Positions 8,410 to 16,909 of a DNA stretch of 39,559 nt are shown here, piece by piece. The notes under the pieces are model-generated. The model was not told the DNA's origin. It made no database searches and saw only the letters and a list, made by a program, of their open reading frames with translations. The stretch's first letter is position 1. The number at the start of each line of letters is the position of its first letter. The stretch covers positions 1 through 39,559 of the forward strand of contig CAKUES010000017.1 in NCBI GenBank assembly GCA_934646835.1. Reading direction: 5' to 3'. A program made the position numbers and the translations under genes. The stretch comes from an uncultured Coriobacteriales bacterium (lineage in GTDB: Bacteria > Actinomycetota > Coriobacteriia > Coriobacteriales > QAMH01).

Positions 8410-8862
8410 ATGTCTGAAAACACTGCAACCCCCGCAGTCCGCTTTACTACGGGCGACGACTACAAGGGCATCCGTCGCGTCCTCACCTATGGCACCTTCG
8501 ACCTGCTGCACTACGGTCATGTCCGCCTGCTCAAGCGCGCAGCGGAGCTGGGCGACTACCTGATCGTCGCACTGTCCACAGACGAGTTCAATGCCAGCAA
8601 GGGCAAGAGCAGCTTCTACTCTTACGGCGTTCGCAAGGAGATTCTCGAGGCCATCCGCTACGTCGACCTCGTCATCCCGGAGGAGAACTGGGAGCAGAAG
8701 ATCAGCGACGTCGAGAAGTACAACGTCGATGTCGTCGTCATGGGCGGTGACTGGGCTGGCTCCGACCGCTTCGAGTACCTCAAGGATTACTGCGATGTCG
8801 TCTACTTGGACCGCACGGAGGGCATCTCCACTACGGACGTCAAGAAGGAGCTCAAGGCCTAA
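8410..8862 (+). CDS. tagD: glycerol-3-phosphate cytidylyltransferase
   Basis: A 150-residue soluble enzyme that makes CDP-glycerol from CTP and sn-glycerol-3-phosphate, the activated donor for glycerol-phosphate teichoic acids. The nucleotidyltransferase signature TYGTFDLLHYGH (HxGH form) is near residues 22-33 and the family signature RTEGISTTDVK is at the C-terminus. It is slightly longer than Bacillus TagD (about 130 residues) because of an N-terminal extension of roughly 18 residues. AAGGA lies 9 nt before the start. It lies between two glycerophosphotransferase genes on the same strand, which fixes its role well. Confidence 0.95.
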   Translation: MSENTATPAVRFTTGDDYKGIRRVLTYGTFDLLHYGHVRLLKRAAELGDYLIVALSTDEFNASKGKSSFYSYGVRKEILEAIRYVDLVIPEENWEQKISDVEKYNVDVVVMGGDWAGSDRFEYLKDYCDVVYLDRTEGISTTDVKKELKA

Positions 8863-8940
8863 GCCTGGGACATCTGTATATATCTTGTGGACCTTGGTCG
8901 CATGACCGGGGTCCTTCCATATCAACGCATGAAATACCTG

Positions 8941-8964
8941 CCCGCAGCTGCAAAGGGCTGCGGG
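8941..8964 (+). other. perfect 8-bp hairpin between tagD and the next transferase
   Basis: CCCGCAGC (8941-8948) pairs exactly with GCTGCGGG (8957-8964). No U-run follows, so it is more likely a processing or stability element within a tagD-containing transcript than a terminator. Confidence 0.5.
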
Positions 8965-8997
8965 AGCACCGCAAAAGAAAGACGGAAGGCACTAAGA

Positions 8998-10308
8998 ATG
9001 AACACCTCTTCTGCCCTCATGAAGAAAATCAGGAAGTTCGGGCGCACCCTGAACAAGCACATCCCTGCGACGCGCAAGTGGCGCTTCAAGTATTGGGACG
9101 TGCAGACAGAGCGCTTTATGAAGATGACCAAGGACGTGGAGACCAATCCCCATGCCGTGGTGTTCGAGGCTTTTGGCGGGCGTTCCTTCGCATGCTCTCC
9201 CAGGGCGATCTACAAGGCGATGTGCGCCGACCACCGCTTCGACGATTGGGACTTCTACTGGTCCTTCACGACGGGCAGGGTCAAGAGACAGAGGCTTGAT
9301 CTCGCCATCAGCTCCCGTGCCACCGTCATCGCTCGTGGCAGCCAGGAATACTTCGATGCGATGACCGCCTCCAAGTACTGGGTCGTCAACAACCGCGTGC
9401 CTGAGTACGTCGTCCCCCGCGAGGATCAGGTCTACGTGCAGTGCTGGCACGGTACGCCGCTCAAGCGCCTGGGCTTCGATGTCCCGGCAGACAGCACCGG
9501 TGGTGCGCTCAATACGGCAGAGGAGCTTGCAAGGCGCTTCAACGTTGACTCCGAGAAGTGGACTTACCTGCTCTCCCCGTCGTCGTTTACCTCTGAGCAC
9601 CTCGCGAGTGCCTTTGGCCTGTCTGAGGACAAGATTGCAGATACGATCATCGAGGAGGGCTACCCTCGCAACGACTTCATCGTCAACACCTGCAACGCGC
9701 CTGACAGTGAGGGTCGTATCAACGCCTTGAAGGAGCGCTACGGCATCCCCATGGACAAGAAGGTGCTGCTCTTTGCTCCCACGTGGCGCGACGACCAGTA
9801 CGAGCCCGGCGTGGGCTACACCATGGATTGCCTCATCGATTTCGACAAGCTGCGCGAGGGCCTTGGCGACGAGTGGATCGTCGTGCTGCGCACGCATTAC
9901 TACATCGCCAACAAGATCGATTTGACCCCGTGGCGCGGTTTTGTCTACAACGCCTCCAAGGTCGAGGACATCAACCATCTGTACTGCATGGCAGATGCGC
10001 TGTGCACGGATTACTCGAGCGTGTTCTTCGACTATGCCAACACTGGTCGCCCGCTGTATTTCTACTGGCCGGACTTCGACCACTACGCCAACGAGCTGCA
10101 TGGTTTCTACTTCGACGCAAGGACCATCCCCGGCCCTAAGTGCACGACGCCGGAGGAGCTCGTCGACGCGCTTCACAAGTTCGATACCTGGGATGCGGAG
10201 TACGGCGAGGCCTACAAGGAATTCCAGAAGGAGTTCTGTCCCAAGGACGACGGCGAGGCTGCACAGCGCGTCATCGACCGCATCTTCGAGGCCTCTCAGC
10301 AGGCATAG
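8998..10308 (+). CDS. CDP-glycerol glycerophosphotransferase family protein
   Basis: A 436-residue second Glyphos_transf protein. Family motifs: QCWHGTPLKRLGFDV (about residue 150), LLFAPTWRDDQYEPG (about 260), and DALCTDYSSVFFDYANTGRP (about 335), all closer to the TagF consensus than those of the 7177 gene. The basic N-terminus (KKIRKFGRTLNKHIPATRKWR) suggests peripheral membrane contact, as known for TagB/TagF. I start at ATG 8998, which has GGAAGG eight bases upstream; the longer in-frame start at 8887 has none. With tagD upstream and the 7177 gene before it, this likely forms a primer/polymerase pair for a glycerol-phosphate polymer. A strong terminator follows. Confidence 0.92.
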   Translation: MNTSSALMKKIRKFGRTLNKHIPATRKWRFKYWDVQTERFMKMTKDVETNPHAVVFEAFGGRSFACSPRAIYKAMCADHRFDDWDFYWSFTTGRVKRQRLDLAISSRATVIARGSQEYFDAMTASKYWVVNNRVPEYVVPREDQVYVQCWHGTPLKRLGFDVPADSTGGALNTAEELARRFNVDSEKWTYLLSPSSFTSEHLASAFGLSEDKIADTIIEEGYPRNDFIVNTCNAPDSEGRINALKERYGIPMDKKVLLFAPTWRDDQYEPGVGYTMDCLIDFDKLREGLGDEWIVVLRTHYYIANKIDLTPWRGFVYNASKVEDINHLYCMADALCTDYSSVFFDYANTGRPLYFYWPDFDHYANELHGFYFDARTIPGPKCTTPEELVDALHKFDTWDAEYGEAYKEFQKEFCPKDDGEAAQRVIDRIFEASQQA

Positions 10309-10331
10309 ACCAGCTGCGATAGGTGTTAATT

Positions 10332-10376
10332 AACAGCTCCTGCTTAACAGATTGTTCTGCTAAGCAGGAGCTGTTT
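10332..10376 (+). terminator. strong intrinsic terminator after the tagD gene cluster
   Basis: A perfect 15-bp stem (10332-10346 with 10361-10375; arms AACAGCTCCTGCTTA / TAAGCAGGAGCTGTT) with further CAGA/TCTG pairing inside the loop. The tail is short (TTTGCTT) but stem strength and position make termination likely, possibly in both directions. Confidence 0.85.
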
Positions 10377-10501
10377 GCTTGCTATCTGCAAGTTTCGATT
10401 GTGTGTGATTGGCAATAGGGCTGAACACGTAGGGGGGATTGAAGCCCCTTCCCTAAGCTTTGCATTGATTGCGCGATGGAGCGTGAAACTTGCTTGGCGG
10501 C

Positions 10502-10530
10502 GTGCGGTGTTGTCAACGACAGCACCGCAC
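10502..10530 (+). other. 13-bp hairpin upstream of licD
   Basis: GTGCGGTGTTGTC (10502-10514) pairs with GACAGCACCGCAC (10518-10530), one G-U pair, loop AAC, no U-run. Part of the 370-base gap 10309-10678, which has no gene but three separate hairpins. Confidence 0.55.
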
Positions 10531-10590
10531 CTTGCAAAACCCTAAGAAACGCTTAATCGCATGGACAGTCTTCCAGGACACGTCTATCCT

Positions 10591-10605
10591 TTAATTGAAT
10601 TTTAA
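10591..10605 (+). promoter_or_regulatory. paired TTAA boxes 11 bp apart before licD
   Basis: TTAATT at 10591 and TTAATG at 10602 repeat the 11-bp spaced TTAA pattern seen at the dlt and TagF-like promoters. Here no good -10 lies 13-17 bp downstream, because that position is occupied by the hairpin at 10613, so this is the weakest member of the set. Confidence 0.3.
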
Positions 10606-10612
10606 TGCTTGT

Positions 10613-10639
10613 GCCCGCCCTTGCCTTGGCGGGCCTTTT
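10613..10639 (+). terminator. terminator-like hairpin just upstream of licD
   Basis: GCCCGCC (10613-10619) pairs with GGCGGGC (10628-10634), followed by CTTTT. It ends 40 bases before the licD start. It could stop transcription arriving from upstream or act as an attenuator; TATAGT at 10656-10661 could be a -10 box for a promoter beyond it. Confidence 0.6.
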
Positions 10640-10678
10640 GGCGTGTCTGTGAGCATATAGTCGCGAGGGGGGACGGCT

Positions 10679-12298
10679 GTGAACGATAAACAACGCAAGC
10701 TGCTTAAGATGATGCTCGAGCTCGACGATCGCTGCACGCGCTTTGGGATCGACTTCAGCATCGGCGGCGGAAACGCACTCGGCGCCGTGCGCAACGGCGG
10801 CTTTCTGCCTTGGGATGACGATGTCGACATCTACATAACGCGCGATAACTTCGAGAAGATGCTCGCCGTGCGCGACGAGTTCTTCTCCGATGACTTCATC
10901 CTAGTCGACTACAAGAGCCATCCTGGTTATGGCAACCCGCTGCCTCGTATCGTCAGTACGGACGATACGGTTGTGTCTAAGTCGCGCTTGGCAGACGGGA
11001 CGCCCAAGGGCACTTTCCTCGAGCTCTTCGTGCTCGATCCCATGCCCAACGACCCTGTCCAGCGCAGGGAGTGGCTGGAGCTGCACTGGCTCTACACGGA
11101 GCTCGTGGCGCTGAACTTCCGCGTTGCAAGCCCCTATGTTGAGGAGCATGTCAACCTCGAACGCTACGAGGAGTGGCTTGGTCGCTGCAACGTCGAGGGG
11201 CGCTTCAAGGTCTTGGCGCAGCTCGAGGAGCAGCTCTTCAACATCCCCTTCGAGGGTACGAACGAGCTCTGCGCCCGTTGGGGAGTGCAGGACTGCATCT
11301 ACAAGACATCCGCGTTTGCCAGCTACACGCGCATCGCGTTCGAGGATGTTGAGCTGCCGATCGCAAGCGGGTACATTGACAACCTGTACTCGGACTACGG
11401 CAACTCCTGGATGTACATCCCCAAGGAGGAGCAGCGTCGTACGCACAAGATCGTCGAGAACATGAACGTCCCCTATGAGCGCTTCATGGAGGACTGCGAT
11501 CGCTTCATCGACGAGGAGAAGCTCTCGGAGGCCTTCCACGAGCGCAAGGTGCTGCTCGTGAAGATCTTCGCGGCCGAGCGCAAGAACCACTACACCCGCC
11601 TCGCCCTCAAAGCGGCGGCTGTCCGCGCGCGCCTGGCTCTGGAGCCCCTGGAGGACCGCGCGGTCGACAACGCGCTCAAGACGGGCGACTTTGGCTATCT
11701 GGAGCAGCGCTACGGCTACTGGAGGTCGATGCAGTTCTCGCCGTCCTTCTGGAAGTGGAGCGTCCCCGTCGACATTCGCGACGACGAGCTCTTCTGCGCG
11801 CTCGCCTGGCTTTTTGAGCGCGGCGAGTACGACTACGCCCTCAAGATTCTTAACATGCGCCAGCGCCTGGGAGGTTTGGGCTCCTTCTGCCAGCAGCTGC
11901 TTGTTGCGGTCAAGGGTATCGAGGCGGTCTATCGCGCCTTGGGCCACAGGGACCTTGCAGCAGCGCAGGCTGCCTTTGCGGCGCTTGAGGCGACGGGCTA
12001 CTCCTATTGGGAGCAGCAGTTTGACAGGCGCTATTTGAGCTTGTACCTGCGGACGCGCGATGACGTCTACGAGGGAGAGCGTCCTTTGAGCGAGCTGTCG
12101 GCAGACGTTGCTGCTTTGCTCATCGATTACCCCGAGAGCGGAAGCGTCGCCTCGCTTGCTGCGGATATCGCCTTGCTCGGGGGAGATGCGCAGGGCGCCC
12201 AGGCACTTTATGCGCGCGCGCTCGATAAGACGCGCAACGCGTTTACCCTGCGTCATGCCAGAAGGCGCTTGCTTGAGATCGAGGAGGATCAGCGATGA
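10679..12298 (+). CDS. licD: LicD family phosphotransferase with long C-terminal extension
   Basis: A 539-residue protein whose N-terminal half is a LicD domain, the nucleotidyltransferase-fold family that transfers choline-phosphate from CDP-choline to surface glycans. The catalytic stretch is complete: IGGGNALGAVRNGGF, then LPWDDDVDIY (about residues 23-58), which supplies the metal-binding aspartates. The C-terminal half (about 300-539) is helical, with TPR-like Ala/Leu patterns, and is absent from typical LicD proteins of about 270 residues. GTG 10679 has GAGGGGGG upstream. Its stop overlaps the next start (ATGA), so the two are translated together. The licB and licC-licA genes 0.6 kb further on supply CDP-choline, supporting choline-phosphate as the group moved; LicD relatives can move other alcohol-phosphates. 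Confidence 0.9.
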   Translation: MNDKQRKLLKMMLELDDRCTRFGIDFSIGGGNALGAVRNGGFLPWDDDVDIYITRDNFEKMLAVRDEFFSDDFILVDYKSHPGYGNPLPRIVSTDDTVVSKSRLADGTPKGTFLELFVLDPMPNDPVQRREWLELHWLYTELVALNFRVASPYVEEHVNLERYEEWLGRCNVEGRFKVLAQLEEQLFNIPFEGTNELCARWGVQDCIYKTSAFASYTRIAFEDVELPIASGYIDNLYSDYGNSWMYIPKEEQRRTHKIVENMNVPYERFMEDCDRFIDEEKLSEAFHERKVLLVKIFAAERKNHYTRLALKAAAVRARLALEPLEDRAVDNALKTGDFGYLEQRYGYWRSMQFSPSFWKWSVPVDIRDDELFCALAWLFERGEYDYALKILNMRQRLGGLGSFCQQLLVAVKGIEAVYRALGHRDLAAAQAAFAALEATGYSYWEQQFDRRYLSLYLRTRDDVYEGERPLSELSADVAALLIDYPESGSVASLAADIALLGGDAQGAQALYARALDKTRNAFTLRHARRRLLEIEEDQR

Positions 12299-13527
12299 CA
12301 ACGAAATGCCAAGAGGTCGCCCTGACCTTGCTCGACGAGATCGATGCTGCCTGCCAGGAGTGCGGAGCAAGCTACTTTTTGTCCGGCGAGTACTCGTGCG
12401 CTGCGTATCGCGGCGGGCAATTTCTCTCTGCAAACGCGGCGCCGAGCATCCTCATGACCTTGCCTGATATCGCGAAGCTGATGGCTGTGCTGGAGAAGAA
12501 GGCGACTCCCAACAGGATCTTCGAGTCGCTTGCCAGCAACGAAGAGCTCGACACGCTGGGCTTCTACTACTGCGCGACGGATACGCTTTTCTTGAAGCTC
12601 TCCGAGGTCTCCAAGCGCAAGACGGCCGGTATCAGCGTGCGCATCGTGCCTTTGAGGGGCGAGCTCGATAATGCCGCCTACCTTGCAGGCCTGGCTTGCG
12701 AGGGGCGTTGGCTTTTCGACAACAAAAAGCGCAAGGAGAAGCCGCAGGTCGAGGTCGAGGGCTGGTTCAAGGAGCGCGCCGTGCGCAAGGCGCTCGAGAA
12801 GCTCAGGGAGCTTGCCAAGACTGACAAAAAGGCATATGCGCGCTGTGTGCTCGACAGTGTGGTCAAGGGTCAGCGCAAGGTGGGCTTTGACCAGGTGCTC
12901 TTCACAGAGAACTCCAAGGGCGTGCGCAAGGAGTACCCTGCGGGGCTGTTTGCCTCGCCTAAGCGCATCGAGCTCGAGGGTCACAGTTATCTCATGGCCG
13001 CCGACCGTGAGGCCTTCCTCGACGTGCTTTACGAGGGCGATTGGCGCGAGAGAAAGTACAACTCCGAGGAGTTTGGCAGCTACACGCTCATGTGCGTCGA
13101 CCTGCCCTACGAGGTCTACCTCAAGCGCGTGGCCGACGAAGGCGTGCCGATGATCACCCAGCAGGACCTCTCTGCGGTCAAGCGCCTCAAGCGCCAAGAC
13201 AGGCCCTTGGCGGCGAGGGCTGCCGGAGCATGGGCCGCAGCGCATCGCAGCGGCATGCGCTTCGACCTGGCGGCCGAGCTTTTGCCGCGCAAGGAGGAGA
13301 TCTGCGCGCTGCATGAGAGCGGCGCCTATGACGAGCTCGCCAAGGTGCTTGCGCACTACGACGAGTGTGCTCGCAAGCTCAAGGGCATGGGGCTTGGCCT
13401 GTGCTTCGACGAGGACATCCTCGTCTGCTATCTGGATCTTCTGCGCAGCAGGGGAGAGGGACGTCTCGCCGATGAGATCAACGCCATCGTCCCCGACTGC
13501 GATCGCGAGCCAATGCAGCTGCCGTAG
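12295..13527 (+). CDS. LicD-like protein lacking the catalytic aspartates
   Basis: A 410-residue protein coupled to licD through a 4-base overlap (ATGA at 12295-12298). Its N-terminus aligns by eye with its neighbour: CQECGASYFLSGEYSCAAYRGGQF matches the CTRFGIDFSIGGGNALGAVRNGGF type segment, but where licD has WDDDVDI this protein has SANAAPSILM. Later sections (a basic middle region, then FDQVLFTENSKGVRKEYPAG and a YEGDWRERKYNSEEFG segment) still resemble the LicD C-terminal part. I infer a catalytically dead paralogue that could bind the active partner or the acceptor. It could instead be a divergent enzyme that uses other residues. A strong terminator follows, so licD and this gene form a two-gene unit. 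Confidence 0.75.
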   Translation: MTTKCQEVALTLLDEIDAACQECGASYFLSGEYSCAAYRGGQFLSANAAPSILMTLPDIAKLMAVLEKKATPNRIFESLASNEELDTLGFYYCATDTLFLKLSEVSKRKTAGISVRIVPLRGELDNAAYLAGLACEGRWLFDNKKRKEKPQVEVEGWFKERAVRKALEKLRELAKTDKKAYARCVLDSVVKGQRKVGFDQVLFTENSKGVRKEYPAGLFASPKRIELEGHSYLMAADREAFLDVLYEGDWRERKYNSEEFGSYTLMCVDLPYEVYLKRVADEGVPMITQQDLSAVKRLKRQDRPLAARAAGAWAAAHRSGMRFDLAAELLPRKEEICALHESGAYDELAKVLAHYDECARKLKGMGLGLCFDEDILVCYLDLLRSRGEGRLADEINAIVPDCDREPMQLP

Positions 13528-13558
13528 GGTTGGGGTTGCAAGGAGTGGGAGACTGCCT

Positions 13559-13600
13559 GCGGTCGACACTTCAGTCAGACTGAAGTGTCGACCGCATTTT
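13559..13600 (+). terminator. strong intrinsic terminator of the licD operon
   Basis: An 18-base arm at 13559-13576 (starting GCGGTCGACACTTC) is fully complementary to 13578-13595, followed by ATTTTT. The central bases must open to form the loop. Confidence 0.92.
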
Positions 13601-14045
13601 TGCTTGCTTGCCTGTTGCAACCTGATGGCGCCGACTTCGTCTGGCGCCTACGTCAGGCTTGCAGCTTGCAGGTGCTGACGCATGTCTGCATTGTTCTCGC
13701 AGCGATGGGGTCGGATGAATTCGACCCCTACGTAATCTCGTGCTGCCACGCGTTGGCCACGTATGTGGCCTTGCAGCGCAAATACGTAGGGGCCGATTTC
13801 AATCGGCCCCATCGTTGCAGGTCACGGTGTGTTTCGCGTTGGCGCCGGCGGGGTTCAGGCCCTACGTAGGCGCCAGACGAAGTCGGCGCCATCAGGTTGC
13901 AGCGGGCCGGCGGATGCCCGTATTCTTGCCCAATCGTGACACACTTTGTCACTGGCACAATGTGTGTCATGCGTGCGCAACCTTGCAGCGCAGATACGTA
14001 GGGGCCGATTTCAATCGGCCCCATCGGTGCAGCTCGCGGCGCGTT
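13600..14045. repeat. mosaic of intergenic palindromic modules
   Basis: A gene-free stretch between licD-like and licB made of repeat units: family B (GGCGCC ... GGCGCC around AGACGAAGTC) inverted at 13627-13648 and direct at 13869-13890; family C (GGGGYCG ... CGRCCCC) at 13707-13728, 13789-13810 and 14001-14022; family D at 13937-13969. CTACGTA or ACGTAGG flanks most B and C units. The unit at 14001-14022 lies where transcripts of licB (opposite strand) would end. Short reading frames here are products of the repeats, not genes. Confidence 0.8.
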
Positions 14046-14090
14046 GCGCGTGAGCATCTTTGGTTGTCGGGAACATCGCTGCGCGAGCCC

Positions 14091-15026
14091 TTAACCCTTC
14101 TTCGAGAAGAGCTCCTTCCAGTCGCAGGCGGCGAGCACGGTGCCCGCAAGGATCAACACGCAGCATCCCAGCTCGAAAAGCGTCGGGACGTTGCCTAGCA
14201 AGATGACGCCCAAGACCACGGCCCAAGCGGAGTACGAGATGTTGAGCGCCATGCCCTTGGCAGCGCCGATGGTCGAGATGCCCTTGTAGTAGAAGAGGTA
14301 GCTGGCGGTGCCGGCCAGCGCAGCCAGCGCGACGATGCCTGCGCCCAGCGTGGGGATGCAGCCGGCGGCATAGGACCAGGCGCCAAAGGCGGGCAGCACA
14401 ATTGCTGCGTAGACGAGCCCCGAGGTGGTCTCGCGGATCTGCAGCGCGGTCTCGTTGTCGACGGCATCGTCTCGCATGCCCCAAGCGCAAAAGACCGCCT
14501 CGCTACCCCAGCCGACGACACACAGCAGCGCGCAACAGACGCCGAGCACAGGGTTGGCTATCGTGTCGTTGCCCACGGTCGCGACGCTCATGGCGACGAT
14601 GCCGCCAAGCGCGCAGGCCAAGGCGATGACGCGCGGGACGGTGATCTTCTCCTTGAGGACGAGTGCGGCGAGCAAGGTGCCAAAGGCCGGGTAGAAGGCC
14701 GAGATGATGGCCGTGTAGGCAGAGCCGATCTCGTTGATGGCGATGACGTAGCCGCTCATGCCAATCGGTCCGCCGAGCAGCGCGCCGATCATCACGATCT
14801 TGCCGCTGCGGGTTTTAAGCGCGGCGAGCGTGTCGGCAAGGCGCCCGCGCACGCCCATGAAGATAAAGAGCCAAATCGCGCAGAGGATGTCGTGAAAGGC
14901 AGAGCTCACGATAGCCGCGAAGGCAATGGCCTGCGCGGTATCGATGAAGGGCGCCATGCCCAGCGCGATGCCGAGCACGACGGTGTCGAGCGCCCAAAGT
15001 ATGCCGCTGAAGATTCCGTAGCGCAT
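14091..15026 (-). CDS. licB: LicB-like EamA/DMT family transporter (probable choline importer)
   Basis: A 311-residue inner-membrane protein with about ten hydrophobic segments in two EamA-like halves, the drug/metabolite transporter fold. Typical signs are the glycine/alanine-rich helices, the ILKEKITVPR-type motif at the end of the first half (LVLKEKIT) and the YYKGISTIGAAKG motif in the second. DMT proteins of this kind beside licA/licC are the choline permease LicB of Haemophilus and pneumococcus. It follows the licC-licA fusion by three bases on the same strand, with GGAGG in the end of that gene, so they are co-translated. The choline substrate is inferred from context. Confidence 0.85.
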   Translation of the reverse strand: MRYGIFSGILWALDTVVLGIALGMAPFIDTAQAIAFAAIVSSAFHDILCAIWLFIFMGVRGRLADTLAALKTRSGKIVMIGALLGGPIGMSGYVIAINEIGSAYTAIISAFYPAFGTLLAALVLKEKITVPRVIALACALGGIVAMSVATVGNDTIANPVLGVCCALLCVVGWGSEAVFCAWGMRDDAVDNETALQIRETTSGLVYAAIVLPAFGAWSYAAGCIPTLGAGIVALAALAGTASYLFYYKGISTIGAAKGMALNISYSAWAVVLGVILLGNVPTLFELGCCVLILAGTVLAACDWKELFSKKG

Positions 15027-15029
15027 CGC

Positions 15030-16796
15030 CTAGGCCTCCTTCTCGTAAAGCTCGCAGACCTTGGGCAGGTATTCCTTGGCGTAGCGGTAGTAGATGTAGA
15101 GCCAATCTCCCACGCAATCGCCCTCGGACTCCTTGAGCAGCGCCCAGACATACCAACACCAGCCGGCCAAACCGACGAAGGCAAGGCAGTGGCGCAACTC
15201 TGCAGCGCTCGGTTCGCGGCCAAAGTAATAGGCGAGGGCCTGTTCGGCGCGTTCCGCGTCGAGCTTGCAGGTCACGACGAAAGTCCCGAAGTCGCTTGCG
15301 TAGTCGGACATGCCGGCGTACTCCCAGTCGATGAGGTTGAGCTCGCCGTCCTTGTCGATGAGAAGGTTGAGGTCGAAGAAATCGTTGTGCGTGAGGCAGT
15401 GGCGTGCGTTGTCCGCCTTCGCATGTGCGTCGACGGCAAGTGCCTGCGCACGCAGCTCGTCGTAGCCGGGGATCTCGATCGGTCCCTTCTCGAGCAGTGC
15501 CTGCTCGTACTTGAGGCCCTCTGCGAGATAGTCGAAGCTGCGGTCGAGCTCGATGTCCTGGTTGTGGAGAGAGCGCGCGAGCTCCATCGCGCGCTTGAGC
15601 TCCGCGTCGTCAGCAGGGTCGAGCGTGCGGCAGTCGGGGAGGAATCGAGAGATCTTCCAGCCGCTCTGGGGGTCCTCCTTGATGAAGGTCTTGTCGATGC
15701 CGAGCTCGACGGCGAGCTTTTCTGTCTGCTCCTCGACGGCGCGGTCGATGATCTTGTCCGTTCCAATGCCGGGGTGGCGGTAGACGTACTCCCCGTCGCT
15801 GGTGGAGAAGTGGCACGAGAGGTTGGTCAGGCCCTTCTTGAGCGGGTAGACGTCGTGTATCTCCTCCTGGCTGCAGCCCAGCGTGTCGCAGATGTTGCGG
15901 AAGATATCGAGGTCGAGGTTCTCGAGGAAGAGCGGGTCGAAGTCGCGCAGCTCGTCCAGCGAGTCGAACTCGTGGATGACGCCGGGCTCGTAGCGCTTGA
16001 TCTCCATATCGAGCTCGTCGATGTGCTCGAGGTAGAGGCTCTCCCAGAGCATGTCGCGGGTCAGGGGGTTGTCGTACTCGGCTTCGAGGATCTGCACGTA
16101 GCGCCTGGAGAAAGCGTTGTCGAAGAAGACGTGGCCGATCATGTACCAGGCGTCGCGTCCGCCGATGGTCGCGCCGACGATGCGGTCCTTGGCGCCCGTC
16201 TCGATGCACCACTCCTTCGTGGGGCCCTCTGCGAACTCTGCGGCGTAGTAGGCCTTGTAGACGTAGGGCTCGAAGGGGTTTTGCGTGAAGTAGTTGTCAG
16301 AAGAGCAGATGTAGCTGCGGTGCAGCCTGTCTTTGACGGCCATGAGCGAGCTGTGGTTGTTGCGGGAGGCGAACTCGCGGTTGACGGCGATGCTCACGCC
16401 GTACTTCTCCTCGAGGTAGAAGAAGAGTTCCTTCTTGTAGCCTACGACGACGGTGATGTCGGTGATGCCGGCCTCGTGGAGCTGCTCGATCTGGCGCTCG
16501 ATCATGACCTGGCCGCGCACCTTGAGCAGGCCCTTGGGACGCTCGTAGGAGATGGGCGCAAAGCGCGAGGAAAGCCCCGCTGCGAGGATGATCGCGTTGT
16601 CGACTTTGTAGGGGGCCAGCGCGGCAAGACCTGCGGCGCTTGCCCGCTTGCCCTCGATCAAGCCGTCTGCTACCAGCGCCTTGAGTGTCGAGTTGACGGT
16701 GCCGAGCGACAATCCGGTGTCGTCGGCAAGCGCGCGCTGTGAGGCTTCAGGTGCCTTGGTCAGGGCCGCCAAGACGGCAAAGCGGTTCTTATCCAC
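15030..16796 (-). CDS. winged-HTH / LicC cytidylyltransferase / LicA choline kinase fusion
   Basis: A 588-residue, three-domain protein. Residues about 3-52 form a winged helix-turn-helix (ASQRALADDTGLSLGTVNST). From about 67 a LicC-type nucleotidyltransferase starts with IILAAGLSSRFAPISYERPKG, keeps the VVGYKKE and CSSDNYF motifs and ends near IHEFDSLDELRDF, like pneumococcal LicC. From about 290 a choline/ethanolamine kinase domain (LicA) carries LTHNDFFDLNLL and LNLIDWEYAGMSDYASDFG, the Brenner and DFG-like motifs. One polypeptide thus phosphorylates choline and activates it to CDP-choline, and may sense or regulate through its HTH. I start at GTG 16796, with GAGGGGGAG upstream, because it leads straight into the HTH; an in-frame ATG at 16844 overlaps the operator-like dyad. 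No gene symbol covers this fusion. Confidence 0.9.
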   Translation of the reverse strand: MDKNRFAVLAALTKAPEASQRALADDTGLSLGTVNSTLKALVADGLIEGKRASAAGLAALAPYKVDNAIILAAGLSSRFAPISYERPKGLLKVRGQVMIERQIEQLHEAGITDITVVVGYKKELFFYLEEKYGVSIAVNREFASRNNHSSLMAVKDRLHRSYICSSDNYFTQNPFEPYVYKAYYAAEFAEGPTKEWCIETGAKDRIVGATIGGRDAWYMIGHVFFDNAFSRRYVQILEAEYDNPLTRDMLWESLYLEHIDELDMEIKRYEPGVIHEFDSLDELRDFDPLFLENLDLDIFRNICDTLGCSQEEIHDVYPLKKGLTNLSCHFSTSDGEYVYRHPGIGTDKIIDRAVEEQTEKLAVELGIDKTFIKEDPQSGWKISRFLPDCRTLDPADDAELKRAMELARSLHNQDIELDRSFDYLAEGLKYEQALLEKGPIEIPGYDELRAQALAVDAHAKADNARHCLTHNDFFDLNLLIDKDGELNLIDWEYAGMSDYASDFGTFVVTCKLDAERAEQALAYYFGREPSAAELRHCLAFVGLAGWCWYVWALLKESEGDCVGDWLYIYYRYAKEYLPKVCELYEKEA

Positions 16797-16831
16797 GAGT
16801 CTCCCCCTCGGTTGAAACAACTGATGAGGAG

Positions 16832-16873
16832 AGTATATGTTCAATTTTCTCGTTGTATTGGCAAAAATTGAAC
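16832..16873 (-). promoter_or_regulatory. promoter with inverted-repeat operator of the licC-licA/licB operon
   Basis: Arms GTTCAATTTT (16839-16848) and AAAATTGAAC (16864-16873) are perfectly complementary with a 15-bp gap. On the minus strand TATACT (16837-16832) is a good -10, so the dyad covers the -35 to -10 interval. This is the layout of a repressor site, and the HTH of the adjacent fusion is the obvious candidate ligand (inference). Confidence 0.6.
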
Positions 16874-16909
16874 ACTTAAGAAAGCGGTCCGCCGGCGTCG
16901 CTTGAATCC

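Noticed and set aside
13585..14198. Several short frames between the licD-like gene and licB
   Set aside because: They are translations of palindromic repeat units, with repeated peptide strings on both strands.
14892..16742. 616-codon plus-strand frame
   Set aside because: Antisense to licC-licA; composition is Val/Glu/Leu repeats with no domain.
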